A stretch of 64,000 nucleotides of DNA, from the NCBI RefSeq assembly GCF_000499845.2, contig NC_023758.2, positions 30,596,069 through 30,660,068 on the forward strand, read 5' to 3'. The notes beneath the pieces were generated by a model. That model searched no databases and was not told the origin of the DNA. It was given only the letters and a program-made list of their open reading frames with translations. Shown here piece after piece: positions 20,743-34,439 of the stretch (its first letter is position 1; the number at the start of each line of letters is the position of its first letter). Position numbers and translations under genes: made by a program. Origin of the DNA: Phaseolus vulgaris. Lineage: Eukaryota; Streptophyta; Magnoliopsida; Fabales; Fabaceae.

Positions 20743-23628
20743 AAATTTGGATAAGTTGCAGCATCATGTTATTTTGTATTAAAGGAATAAAGATTGGAAC
20801 CTGAACTCTCCAAAGAGACAGGTTGATGCGCAATGACATCAGTTCAGTTTCAAAATGTGTAGGTCTCACTGTAACTCTCTCAATAATATGAAGTTATTAG
20901 TTTTAAATAGTCTTGTATACTTCCTTTGATATTCTCTTTTTAGTTGAACTAATCAATTCTTATTTTGTTGAACCAAATATTAAAAGGTGTAATTTTATGA
21001 AAGACAAGTGAGTTTGGTTTCACACCAGCACAACTAGGTGGAATCAATATGTTTTAGCTGTTAAAATTCACTTATTAATGTTTGTAACATGTTAATTTAA
21101 CATCCCATACATTTTTATACCCAAGTTACATCCACTGTTCTACCATTCATCTTTTCTTTTCCTTTTATAAATATAAAAAATTACTATCATATTACTTCTA
21201 AAAATGAGTTGTCTAAGTGGTTGATAAATATTATTTGGTTTTACATAGTTAGTGTCTGTGCAGGAATTATTATTTTCTCTCTCCAAAATTTCAAGAAAAT
21301 AAAACATTTGATATAATTGAGAAGAGACACGCCTCTAATCATTAGCTTCATGCAACGGGTAGTCTAACATTAAATTAAAAATATATTACCTAAATTAAGT
21401 TTTATTTTAACATAATTTTAAAGGAAATATGCTAATATGTTGGAAAAAGATAGTTTGACCTCCTTCTTTTTCCTATAGAACCTTTGAGAATTATGTACAT
21501 AATAATAGGACTGTGAACATATTAGAATCCTAATATCTTTAAACGCACTCCTCGGTTAAATATAAGGATTGTGATATGTTGATAACTTTTATATTTTATA
21601 TAGACGAATGATATCTTTATAGAGTTTGTGATTACATTCATTTTATACATGATAAATTATTATTTATTACAATATTTTATTCCAAAAAATAGTTGTAAAA
21701 TGAAACAAACTTTATTCTTTTATATAACCACCCAACAATCATTTATAATTATTTTTTTCATCCGAATATAATATGATACTTTATTATTAAAATATAAATA
21801 ATGTCTTAATATATATTATAAATTATGTTTTAAAACAATGATTTTAAAAAAAGTTGTGATACGTTACCAACCTTATTATTGCATACAACCTTACAAATTG
21901 TTTTAATTCACCTTTATTGAATAATTTCATTTACATTTTGATTTTTTATTATTAAAAAAATTATCAAGTAGCTATTTAGATAAAAAATAAAGTTGTCAAA
22001 TTATTTTTCTTTTGAGGATGGAAAATAATCCTTTTAACAATCAAACAACTACATGACAATTTATTCTTAAAAAGTTTTTTTTTTAAGGAAGTTAAACTTA
22101 TAATTGCTCTTTATTTTAATTAAAGTTAAGGAATTGAGGAAACATGTGAGGATCGAAAATTGTTTTCAAAAATAAATTCTCTTTCTCCTTAACCATTAAC
22201 TCAACACTTGTTCTAATACACCTAATAACTTCATATTACTTAAACTCCGATCTAAGTTTTAAGAACAAAATCACCGTCCAACTCCAAAACAAACAATCTC
22301 TATATCTCAAATGTGTACAAAATTCGAGTAATCGAACACGTATTTATCTTAAAAGAAAAACAGATTAACAAAACATTAAAAAAATTGAACACAGTTTAAA
22401 CATTAAACCAATATCAGCATCAACTTTGCTGACAATTTTCCAGAGGGATAAAATGCCGGTTTAGCATAGGGAAAGGGAGCATATTATATACACAAGGTAT
22501 GTTTTGGTCATTCCAACTCTAGTCTAAATTTTGTACAACGTCTAAATTTTGTACAATTTGTCAACAAGCCTCGAAGTAACCTTGTAATTGAATCGCATTA
22601 ATATGAGGTTCAATATCAAGTCCTAATTTTAGACAGTTACAATTAACTTCCATGTCGTCTTTGCTATATGAAAACAGCAAAAGGGCCCCCTTGCCCAAAA
22701 GGTTACCATATTGGCATATTGGAGAAGTTATATCCATGGAAAAGATGACTGATGTATCCTCCCACGAGGGTTGCTCCTATTTCTATCAGCACATTCTTCT
22801 ATGTTCCTGCAAAATACATCCTAGTTATGGAATCACTGAATTGACTACTTATTACGATTTGGAATTTGATTACAGTGAAGACATTCACCTATCATCATCA
22901 GGTAAGTTCTCGGCAATTCCAGTCATTTCAAACATGGTTTAGTTGCCTGAGAATTTTGATGGCTTGGTTATGGTTTCCTGTGACTGATAGATACCATGTC
23001 CAGATAAACAAAAACACAAGAAAATAGCAAAATGATGTTTATCTAAATACTGACACTGATCCGTAACTGTTTCCTGCCTCTGCTATGCACCTCCTCCAGG
23101 TATTCTTCATAGGACTACAACCAACACAACATACTTTCAATCAGAATTAGCAGAAGACACAAATATAGAGAAGACACAAATTTAAACTGGAAAACTCTCA
23201 GACACCAAAATTCAAAAAAAAAAGATAACCAAAGTTGCAATAGGATGAGTAAAAAGTAGAGGACTAAGCATGCTCGACCTTTACATGCCTTTTGAGCTGT
23301 CAAATGATCCAATCCAAATAACAAATTGTTCAGTGTATGCTATGCTCTCTAACCAGATCTGACCAGTGTCCTCAAAAGCCAGTAATGGAGAATATTCATT
23401 TATTGCAATTATAATTGCAGAGCAAATACATAAATATGATTTAAAGTTCTTCACAAATCAAGAGTCTGCCTAAATGGTGATTCAATATTACATTCTAATA
23501 GCAAAAATAAGACCTTCCAGATTAAGGCCATTTGAAATATAGCACCACTTTTTAGAACAAGAAAGCTCTTATATTTGGCTTTGGCTTTGACAAAGCCATT
23601 TGACTGCATGTCATTCCTTTAAGGTTGT
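20743..23628. other. Intergenic region between convergent genes
   Basis: AATAAAG at 20786 is a plausible poly(A) signal for subtilase B. The rest is AT-rich. An open frame at 22652-22942 has no recognised domain. Part of 23100-23628 is probably the 3' UTR of the YTH gene on the minus strand. Confidence 0.5.
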
Positions 23629-25571
23629 CTAACCAACAATCAGAAATAAAATGGAAAAAATATAAAATAATTGATTGGAGGAAGAAAGATATATTCCCAG
23701 TACCATGTCAAGAAAATCATCCTCAGTTAGGGTACTACCAGCTAAAGGGCAGCCTGGAGACACACCCCAAAAATCTAATTGACAAGCCACGTCCTTCTTT
23801 GTTTGTATCTCTGGAATATGTCCACTATAATGAGCACGTTTAATCCCTGACACTTGTGGCGACACACAAGAATTGATAGGCAATGTTTCAGTAAGCATTG
23901 TCCCACTGAATCTCTGCTTTGTTGAACGAAATTCATTTACTACAGGTTGATTTTGGTAAAACATGGAAGAATAAGGCAGGGGCATTGACCATGACATAGG
24001 ATATGGAGGAAAATTACAGTCTTCGTCTCCCATTGAACTTGGAGTATTCACATAGCGGCCCTTAAATGAAAAATCATCCCTTGATGAACTGCACATGCAA
24101 AAACCAATAAGCAGGAAGCCTCCTCTAACCAGTGCCTGATAATAACACGATATCAATTACCACCCTAAAAGGTATACCTGGTCAGTAGGTCATTTGTATC
24201 GTTCTTACCATCAAGGAGTTCACAAAGAGCTAGGCCAATGTCTGGAGATAACTCCTAAGAGGGGGAACTTGATTTAGAGTTATAATTTGCATAACATATG
24301 CACAAATTTTGAAAGATCTGAAAGGTTAAAATGAAAGGAAACCTGACAGTCTCTGCTAATTTTGACAGGCTTATAGTCATTCAATGGATTCTTGAGATGT
24401 AGAGTCTTGTAGAAAGGCAAATCATTGAAACACAGCCACTGGACCTTAAAACTGCGGCCCCAAGGATTACTTTTACCAATTCCCTCACTCCAAACATTGT
24501 CTCTACCCCTTCCAATGGAGGACATCATTTGTGCATATCCTTGGAAGGAACCACTCATGTTGACACTAAATATAAGGATTACACAGCCCGAGTTCTGCAA
24601 AATATGCTGATAATTCTCAAGAATTTTTTTTATCTTATGGTAATTTATTTCCTAATTCTTGACGGACCCTAAAGCCTAGAACTATTTCAACAATACAGTT
24701 GGAGATCAGAAAAGGAGGTTACTTACATGAAAAGCTTCTTCTAGAATCCGTTCATTCATGATTTGAGTAGCCCAAATTCCTTTCTTAATAGACAAATCGA
24801 TATTTTCACGGTTCAAACTCTTAATGATGAAATACTTAATATCATTCCATTTTTCCACTCCAATTCCTGTTGGATGCCCTACCAGACCATAAGAGTGTCC
24901 CGCTATATCTGCCCGAATTGGATTATTATTTTCATTAAACTTGTAACAGGAGCTCTCTGAAAAAAGGATCACAGATAAATCAGAACTCAAAGTAGAAAAA
25001 AATAATACAAAAGAAATGAGAGGGAAAAAGCTCACATGCATGCATCTGTGCTAAAAATAGATATGTAAGTGAATAATTTTGAGTATATGATAAACTCGCT
25101 ATCCCAATCTTCACTACACATGCCAAAGTCAGTGATCATCTGGACAAACTCGAAGAAAAATTAGCTAATTAAGAGTATGTTTGGATTTGTGAGATTTGAT
25201 GGATTGAGAAGGTGATTCTCGATTTGGAAGTATAACTAAACAATGGAAGGAAGGATGTGGGACGAGGGGGTTAACCCTCCATACATGCCAGGAAATTTTG
25301 CTTAGGTTAGAAATCTGTAACTTTACTTTTTCTTGTCAGTCATTTTGTTTTACATATTTTCTCTTACATTAAATGTTCTGTAATTTAAATCTATAACTTC
25401 TCTAACTCCCCCCACCCACCCACACAATGCAAGCTCCTTAATCCACTTGATCTGCATGTGACGAGAAATATTATCAAAACCTGGATCATCTGAATTTCCA
25501 ATGTCATTCCTCCATTCAGTGACTGATGAATCAACTACCGACGCATTTTCCTTTGTGCTATCAGAAGACAT
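23629..25571 (-). CDS. ECT12-like: YTH-domain m6A reader, ECT12-like
   Basis: This protein binds N6-methyladenosine in RNA. Minus-strand exons 25571-25481, 24956-24727, 24594-24343, 24254-24178 and 24124-23629 join to 381 residues. The YTH domain runs from YFIIKSLNRENI through KGIWATQ and ILIFSVNMSGSFQGYA to NPWGRSFKVQW and HLKNPLNDYKPVKISRDCQ. The Trp in IWATQ and the Trp in DNVWSEG fit the aromatic cage. The architecture is DC-like: a short N-terminus (about 110 residues) instead of the long disordered one of YTHDF-type ECT proteins. Exon 5 can start at 24124 or, in frame, at 24088 after GTGCAG; the second is the better acceptor. A 5' UTR intron ends at ACAG just before the start. The final exon reads to a stop with a hydrophobic tail; a further small intron there cannot be excluded. 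Confidence 0.85.
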
Positions 25572-27570
25572 ATCCGAATTGACCTGTCATCAAATTATGA
25601 AAGTTAAAAGCAGAGTGCAAAGTAAACATTACAACCACCCAATACCAAAACTAGGAAGAGAACGGCAAAACAACTATGCAGAATACAGGTATAGCAACAC
25701 AATTTTCATAAATAACCGTTTAGCTAAAGTTATTAACATGGTTTCGCAAAAAATTAAGCAGATATTTATGCAATTTTATCCTAGGACGACGCCTGTTCTT
25801 CGGTATTTATGAGCACTTAAATATAATTAATGTAAGATATAGGGTAAACAACCTGCCCGAATAATCTTGCTGTCTCTCTCTCCCCACACTCAAGAACACA
25901 GAATACTGATATAAGTCAAAGCTGACCTCAGTGAGAAACCTTGGTCAGAAATTCCTATTTTGCCTAAAGTCGAAGCAAAGAGAATAATGAGTAGGTACTA
26001 CAGTTAATTACAGCAAGAATTACAAAATTCGAAGTAAAAGAAAAAGAAGCAACATAACCTCCTGAATCCTAAGTGCGGCGTGATTGGTGAAGAAGAAGAA
26101 AAGGTAAGGTGTAACACATAACCTATCCCTTTAACAGTGAAAGGCTTGCAAATGTGGTGATGTGTGTGGTGGTTCAGGTGAAAACAAAGACACTGAATCT
26201 TGATTCAAGAACGCATTCCAATTCGGCATAACAAAGGAGAAGAGAATTTGGAATGGAAGTTTGAGAGACTGACGAAAGAGATGAGTGAAGTCTGAAGCGC
26301 GGGTGTTATGAGTTTCGCGTTCTGAGTCGTATCCTTATCGCTTCTGTAACGCCCATTACGCCTACTTTTTCATGTCTTTTCCCACTCCCTTTTTTATCCA
26401 TTCATTTCTAATTATTCTTATATTTTGAAATTTTAAATATTATTTTATTCAATTTGTATTTTCTGTCACTCCATTTAAAACAAATACATTGTAATTTTAA
26501 TCTAACTTCTAATTTGTTTTCTATATTATTTTATATTTTAAATAATTATATTTTTTACTGTATTTTAAATTAATATCTCCTCTATACAGTTTAATGTAAC
26601 AAAAATAAATGTAGCATACATAAAATTTACTATTAGATTATAATTGCAGGATTTTTTAAAAATAAAAAATTAAATATCAAGTCTAAGCAACACTTATAAT
26701 AACAAATCATAAATGTGAAACAATATTTGTACTAATTATGTATTTTATTTTTAAAAAATTAAATAAAAATAATTATTTCCATGTAATTACAATCAGTCTT
26801 AGTTATTATTTAATATTGAAAGCATAAAAAAATATTTAAAATTATGTATAGACACCACCGAGTTACTCTTGTTACAAAGGAACACATTTAATAGATATTT
26901 AAATTTAAACTAATCAACATTTAATGAATATTTTCTAATCCAATATAGTCAGAATTTAATAGATATTTGAATTTTTATATTAAAAGTAGTGAATTTATAT
27001 TAATCCATATCATAAATAGAATTAATTGTTTCGTATATATTTCAAAATGTAATTTGTGGTATTTACCGTAACCCATAATGGATAAGAAAATTATTTTATT
27101 TTTTTAATGAAAGAGATTTTAGAGAAGTTTAAGTAACTTACAATTTCTATATATATTTTTAATCCAGATTTGACTATTACATATAATAAGAATTATTATT
27201 ATATTTTTAATGGGTAACATAATATTTATATTTATAAAATTGAGCTGCTTGGAGAAAGAATTAAGACATTTTGAAATATCTTTAAATAGTGAGTGAGATT
27301 TATCCCATAAAAAAACTCAAAAACAAGTTTTTTTATAGTTGTTGCAATTGATCAATATATTTAATTTAAAGAAGAAGAAGAAGTGAAGAGTTGAGCATAT
27401 TTTGGATAATGATGAAGGGAATGTTAATAATAGGGATAAAAAGAAGAAGTTGAAAAAACAAAGTTTAACATGAGAATGAGAAGGAGACCACATGAATGGT
27501 CATTTTATTGGTACAAGCCATAAGAACTAAGAAGTGCAGAAGAGAAGGCATTGAAGGAGGAGACACAGAC
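25572..27570. other. Shared upstream/downstream region of YTH and ANS genes
   Basis: The part to about 26300 probably holds 5' UTR exons and the promoter of the YTH gene. From 26350 to 27400 it is AT-rich with no gene seen. The 3' UTR of ANS lies near 27480-27570. Confidence 0.45.
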
Positions 27571-28729
<1,159 letters not shown>

Positions 28730-28805
28730 TCAACGCTTTTTACTTCACTTCAACTATTCAACTCTTGAACGTTAACTTCCTGAACACCCAATTCCTCTCC
28801 TTGGC

Positions 28806-28859
28806 CTTTATATTCGAAACCCCTAACAGTCCCCATGCATATGCGTTGGTCTTCACGTG
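28806..28859 (-). promoter_or_regulatory. ANS promoter: TATA box and G-box
   Basis: On the minus strand TATAAAG occupies 28812-28806, about 90 bases before the ATG. CACGTG at 28854-28859 lies about 45 bases further upstream. G-boxes bound by bHLH partners of MYB activators are typical of late anthocyanin genes. The role here is inferred. Confidence 0.5.
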
Positions 28860-29029
28860 ACACTCCTCAACAAACCAAATTTCAACGCCCCTTGACTGGG
28901 GGTTCATCTGCATGCACACCATTCCGCCTAACCCTCGCCATTCTCAAACTTCTCTTTCCTTTTTTTTCTTTCACATTTACTATGTACATCGACACTGCAC
29001 ATACACAAATACAAACACAAAAATACATA

Positions 29030-29210
29030 TTATAATATCTATAATACAAATGTATATATTATATAATTATAAAAATTATAGAGTAACAATAAAAATTTAC
29101 GTACAAATATCACTTTAAATTGAATTCAAACCATATTAAAATTATCAAAATTTCAACAAATATTTTATAAAATAAACACTTTACCGATCAAATACCAATG
29201 TGCTGTATTG
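29030..29210. repeat. Dispersed AT-rich repeat fragment
   Basis: It shares TATATATTATATAATTATAA, AATAAAAATTTA and the ATAAACACTTTACCGAT-like end with the copies in subtilase A intron 1 and at 51360-51800. Confidence 0.5.
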
Positions 29211-31303
29211 AAAACTTCGAGCCTCATAACACTTCCATCAACCACATTTAACTCCCCTACAACACTGCCTAAAAACCAATTTTATTCTCCCTTTATTTAT
29301 TACACTTCCTTCCCTCAAATAAATTCTCCATTCAACCAATATATTATATACATATATTAAAATATATTGGTACTTATAAGAAATTAATTTCCAATGTCGT
29401 GTCGGCTATAATCGGGTATCCATCAATCTCAAATTTGGAAACGGGCCAATTTGTTTTATTCTGTCATTGGTCTTTCTAAAATCGGGTATGGTAGCGTTTA
29501 AAATATGTTAAAAAACCTCAACTCATCAATGGATTCACAACTTGATTCACTAAAAAAAATATTAATGAGTTCACTAAATGTAGTAATTAATTATTAAAAT
29601 TGAAAAAAAATATCTAAATAACATTTCCTATTAATCTTTTCTGTAAAAACAATCGAGTAAATAAGAAGAAGAAAGTAAAAAGATAAATGTAGTAAAATAA
29701 GATGGACGCACCTAACCAACAATGTCAAACATATTTCATTTTTAGTAGTCAAATCTAAAAAATCCAAGTTCTTCCTTCACATTTCACATAACATTTAAAC
29801 ATGTAAAACTCACAGTCTAAAAGAAATGACTACAGCGCCATTCCATCAAAGATGCGATTATTCATTCAACAATTTCAGATTCTCAATTATTTTAATATGA
29901 TAAAAAAATTCAAATTATACTTAAAGTCAAATTTTAATTGATAAAATGTTTGATGTAACATAGACAATTTTAGCCGTAAACTCTTGTGTGAGATTTTTTT
30001 CTTTCATAAATTAAAATTAATCTATACACGCGTCAAAATTAAAATTTACGAAGCTTATAAAAAAGTTAGTGTCGATTTTTTCTGTTATTTTCTTAGAGGA
30101 TTTTATTCAGTACGTAATGTATTGAAATGATCTGAAAATGAATTAAAGAAAGGAGAAAAAAAAAATGAAATGATAAAATTTATATTGGATGGGAGAATGG
30201 TTGATAAGGTCAGAGGCATGCCACCAAAACCACCAGCCTCATGGATCGCGGTTTCTAGAACATATGTTTCCCTCCATTTATCCTTGCCTGAGTATAAATG
30301 TTTTGAAAACCTATACAATTTTTCATGTCATAATTTTAGTAAATATATATATATATATATATAAAATAAAAAATAAATTTGTAATTAAATAATATAAAAA
30401 AAATATTGAAATATATAGTAGTATTATTGATTGTAAGTAGATGAGAAAAAATTGGTTCTCAACCTATGAAGATCCTATTCCATCATTTGAACCCACCTAA
30501 CAAAGTTGACGATTAAAGGGACGTTATGTTTATTTTATTTTATTTTATTTTACATTTTAGTATTGTGCAATTATTGCCATTTTTATTGTAATGTTACAAT
30601 TATTTTGCTGTGATTGTTAGAAGTTGTGGAAGGTCAACAACGACAAAGATAGAAATAAAATTTACTGTAATTGGAGTTACGATAACTTTTTCACATCTTA
30701 TATTAATGGTGATAGGTTGTTTTGATATTACTGATCATATAGTTGGGCATAGTCAATTATGGAACTACCATAAACATGATCAATTGAGTAAGTTTTTTTT
30801 TTCAAGTAGTTGCCATTTGATTGGGTCATTAATGTGGGGTTTAAGAATTTTAGAGTAATATTACCTATATAGATAAGAGTATAATAGTCCCTTAATAATA
30901 TTTTTTACTTTTCCATCTCTCATTTTTCAATTAAATACATATTCATCGTACTTATTTTATTGAAACAATCTCATATACTTACAATCAACAATATTAGTTT
31001 AGAATTACATTTTTGTTTCCTTAGCATTTAAAAAGTATTTTGTGAAAACGTTAGTTAATTTTGTTGTCTCTTCAAAATAATTAATAAAACAATTATGGTT
31101 TTGAATGTTAAAAATAAAATATCATTAAGGGAATTTTTTTCCATAAGACTCTCCTTGGAAGCATAAATGTACTTTTTCAAACATATTTTTACTTTATTAA
31201 TATTCTCAAAAGTATTTTTAGAACACTTATTCAATTTCATAATACCTTTTATAAATTTTAAGAAAGCTAAAAATGTGTTATAGAAAGTAATTTTTGAAAT
31301 ATA
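29211..31303. other. AT-rich intergenic DNA
   Basis: No gene is supported. The frames at 30103-30318 (-) and 30610-30858 (+) show no known domain. A (TA)n run lies at 30344-30362 and a TTTTA pentamer run at 30530-30552. Confidence 0.5.
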
Positions 31304-31500
31304 TACTACAAGAAAATTATGAAATAGAAACTAATTTTATAGACAAAAAGTAATTAGTTGTTATAGTGACTAAATTAAAGACCGTTTTAGAAACTAAAAA
31401 AAAAGGTTTTTAAATTAGTTTTTATTATTGTTAAATGATTTCTAAATTAGTATTTAATTAGCTATCAGAGTTTTTTTCTACCTGTATCTAATTTGTTACA
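31304..31500. mobile_element. Truncated miniature CACTA element
   Basis: It begins TACTACAAGAAAATTATGAAATAGAAACTAATTTT-like, matching the left half of 15226-15593, and stops near TCTAATTTGTTAC. The right half is missing. Confidence 0.65.
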
Positions 31501-31565
31501 AAAAAATTAGCAAAAAGAGGAGAATGTAAATAGAAGAAATGACTAGCTTGATATGGCATAGTTAA

Positions 31566-32682
31566 GGGTGGACAAAAAATTCAAATTACAAAATCCAATC
31601 CATAATTATCCAAATTCATATTAGTTTTAATCCATTTAAATGGATTTCTCTCAAATCCAAATCCATATTTTTGGATTTTAAATCCAATCAATTTAATTGG
31701 ATATGAATTAGATATAGATTGGATACATTTTTGGATTAACCAAATTGCATTTTGGGTTGGATTTTGACTTGGCCCGATCCAAGTTGAGCCAAGACAATTC
31801 GGGCCCTAGTTGAGAAAAGTCGGTCCAAGTCCACGTCGAGCGGTCCCGAGCCCATGTCGAGACGAGCGGGCCTAGGCCCATTTCGAGCCGAGTAGTCTCA
31901 AGCCCATGTCGAGCCGAGCAGGCCATGGCCAAAGTCAAGCCAAGCAAGGTCAGGCTGATGTCGAGTCGCCTAGGCCGATGTCAAGCCAAGCGGGCCTGGA
32001 CCGATGTTGAGCCGAACGGGCCTGACCGATGTCGAGCCAAGTGGGCCTGGGCCGATGTCGAGTCGATGTCGAGCCAAGCGGGCCCGGGCTGATGTCGAGC
32101 CAAGCGGGTCGACTAATGTCGAGCCGAGCGGGCCCAGACCAATATCTAGCCGAGTGGGTCCGGACTGATGTCGAGCCAAGCGGGTCCGGGTCAATGTCAA
32201 GTCGTTCGGGCCCAGGCCGATGTCGAGCCGTTCGGGCCGGAGCCGATGTAGAGTCGTTTGGGCCAGGGCCGATGTCGAGTCGTCCGTGTCGGGTTGATGT
32301 CGAGTCGTCTGGACCCGGGCCGATGTCCAGTCGTGTGGACCCGAGCCGATGTAGTGTTGTCCGGGTCCGGGCCGATGTCAAGCCGTTTGGGTCTGGGCCG
32401 ATGTATAGCCGAGTTGGTTCGCGTTCATGTTGAGTCGGCTTAGACCTAGTTCGAGCCAAGTTAGTATGTGTCCATATCAAAATAGATTTAATGTAATTGA
32501 CAAAGTGGATTTAATCTAATTAAAAAATTGGATTTAATCTAGATTTAATCCACTTTAAATGGATTTAAAAAAAATCCAAATATATTTGATCTAGTTAGAG
32601 TGGATATGGATTTTAAATCCAATCAATTTATTTGGATTTGGATTTAGATTGGATTTTGAAAAATCCAATCCATGACCACCCC
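31566..32682. mobile_element. Inverted-repeat element carrying a minisatellite
   Basis: The left arm (from GGGTGGACAAA, about 31566-31760) and right arm (about 32490-32682, ending ATGACCACCCC) are imperfect inverted repeats rich in AAATCCAATCCAT/ATGGATTGGATTT. Between them lies the GC-rich 26-bp array. Ends of the GGGTGG...CCACCC kind suggest a DNA transposon miniature. I found no clear target-site duplication. Confidence 0.55.
31765..32470. repeat. 26-bp GC-rich minisatellite
   Basis: About 25 diverged copies with a mainly 26-bp period, consensus near GATGTCGAGCCAAGCGGGCC plus CTGGGC. GATGTCGAG starts fall at 31977, 32003, 32028, 32054, 32091, 32167 and so on. It is CpG-rich inside strongly AT-rich flanks. 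Because 26 is not a multiple of 3, an array lacking stops gives long open frames in several phases on both strands. These are not taken as genes. Confidence 0.9.
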
Positions 32683-32792
32683 AAGGCCTAACATTCTTGT
32701 TGGATATGTGGGTTCAATTTTTATTATTATTACTTGTTATTAGGGATGTCAAAAGTGAGTCAACCTAACTCATAAGGATTGAGTTAAAAATT

Positions 32793-33351
32793 GGCAAATT
32801 TTTCATGCACTTCCATACCTTTTATCTGTACCTCTATATTTTATTTTTATTTCAATAATATATTTTTGAGTATGGAGAGTGTTATGTCTTCTTCTTCATT
32901 TTCAAGTAGTGGTAGTTGCTTGTAGTGGTTGATGGTGGTTAGTGGTGAATGGTTGTGATTGAGGTAAGTTTTGTGGTATTTTTACTGGTGATGACTGTGT
33001 TTTCGTTTGCTTATTTTTTTTCATTTTGTTGGAAGTCACAAAACCAAAAAAAAACAACGATGTACAACAATGGAGTACAAAACTTAAAAAAAAAATATCT
33101 TCGCACTAGGGAACATCAAATACAACGAATCTTCTCGTCAACCCTCACACGCACGCTCAAATGATGAAACTAATCTTTCAAACGCAGCGGCTAGAAATAA
33201 ATAGAAGTGTTGCGGATGTAAGGAAGAGTTAAGGTTATTTAAAAATGTGAGATTATGCTTCATTTAACGTTATTTAAAAAGCTTAAAATTGACTTTTTCA
33301 CAATTAATATGAAGTTGCATGTGAAAATATGGTGGTGAAGGCAGAATTAGC
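32793..33351. mobile_element. MULE-like miniature element
   Basis: The left end GGCAAATTTTTCATGCACTT and the right end, whose reverse complement starts GGCTAATTCTGCCTTCACCA, are loosely inverted. They resemble the termini at 43896-44398. The interior (33020-33351) is collinear with 8900-9250. No transposase is seen. Confidence 0.45.
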
Positions 33352-33652
33352 CTAAAAATACCTAAAAATAAATCAACTTAACTTGGTTCACCTTTAAGGT
33401 TTTGTCCTGCACCTCCACAACTTATCCTTAAAAATACATTATAGATTTCATAATTCGAAAATGTATTTTTTTTTCTATTCAGTAATACTTTTAAGATTCT
33501 TTAATCAGAATTTTTTTAGCTATGGAGTTGCATAAAAAAAAATAGTCCACCTTATTACCTTATTACAGACTCATTTAACCATGTTTTTCAACTTACTTTA
33601 TATATTTATTGAAATATCATATATAATTAAGCTAACAAATAAAATAAGTATA
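33352..33652. other. Repeat-rich spacer
   Basis: It contains GCACCTCCACAACTTATCC and GATTTCATAATTCGAAAATG phrases similar to the interior of 43896-44398, so it is probably another decayed relative. No gene. Confidence 0.35.
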
Positions 33653-34141
33653 TGTTCCTGAAAGGGAGATGGGACCTAGAGAACTGTTGATTGACTTTAT
33701 TTTCGCACTTCCTATCGAGCAGTCTGCTAGAACTTCAGCTTGCTCCTTCCTACCTTAACGCTACTCCTTCAAGTCTCGGTCGCTCTATCTCAGGTGAATG
33801 TTGAATAGGGGGATACCTGCAAAAGGCACTCCAACGCTCAAGTCAGCAAAGGGTACTCGACGCTCGGTTGTCAGAGTATATTCAGTAATGACATACCTTG
33901 TTATTGGAATATGCGTTATTTATATTATTTTAATGGGCTTACCTTATTGGGTCGTATTAGTGGATTGGATCATGCTTAGGGGCATATTACCTAGTTCTTA
34001 ATGGTGGTTTAGCTTTGCTGACCTTGATTTGAGCGTTAATGGGATGGATGTGTCAGTCGACCCGCACAGACGTGTTGGGATCGGTCAGCTCAGTCATGGA
34101 AACCGAGTTATGGTATTAACCGTTTGGTCCATACCAGTACA
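33653..34141 (-). repeat. 3' LTR (left copy) of the gypsy element
   Basis: It spans TGTTCCTG to CAGTACA. It is 33 bp longer than the right copy, owing to extra sequence around 34096-34130. Confidence 0.8.
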
Positions 34142-34439
34142 CTTGCTCCCAGGCTCGAGGATGGATGCATTCAATAAGTCTTTCAACTAGTGACCATTGG
34201 TCAGTCTTCTATGATCAGTGACTGTTGGGCTTCCCGAGGTATGTCCTGACCTCAGGCGGCGCGATGTGACCTGCATTAATGAGGGGTTTTTCGGGCGCGA
34301 AGTGTTGTGAGCCGTTGGATCTGGAAGATCTAACAGTTCAGATCGTTGCGACGTTACCCCTCTGTTAATTGCTCTGATATCCGAGTGTTCCCTCGTCCTT
34401 CTGTTGTGTCTCAATTTTCGGCTTTGTGTAAGGTTAGTA

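Noticed and set aside
22652..22942. 96-codon frame downstream of the YTH gene
   Set aside because: No domain recognised and no splice partner found; possibly part of a 3' UTR on the other strand.
31708..32480. Long overlapping frames with GPDP/RLDIGP-like repeats on both strands
   Set aside because: They come from a stop-free 26-bp minisatellite read in several phases; no start context, no codon bias, no family.
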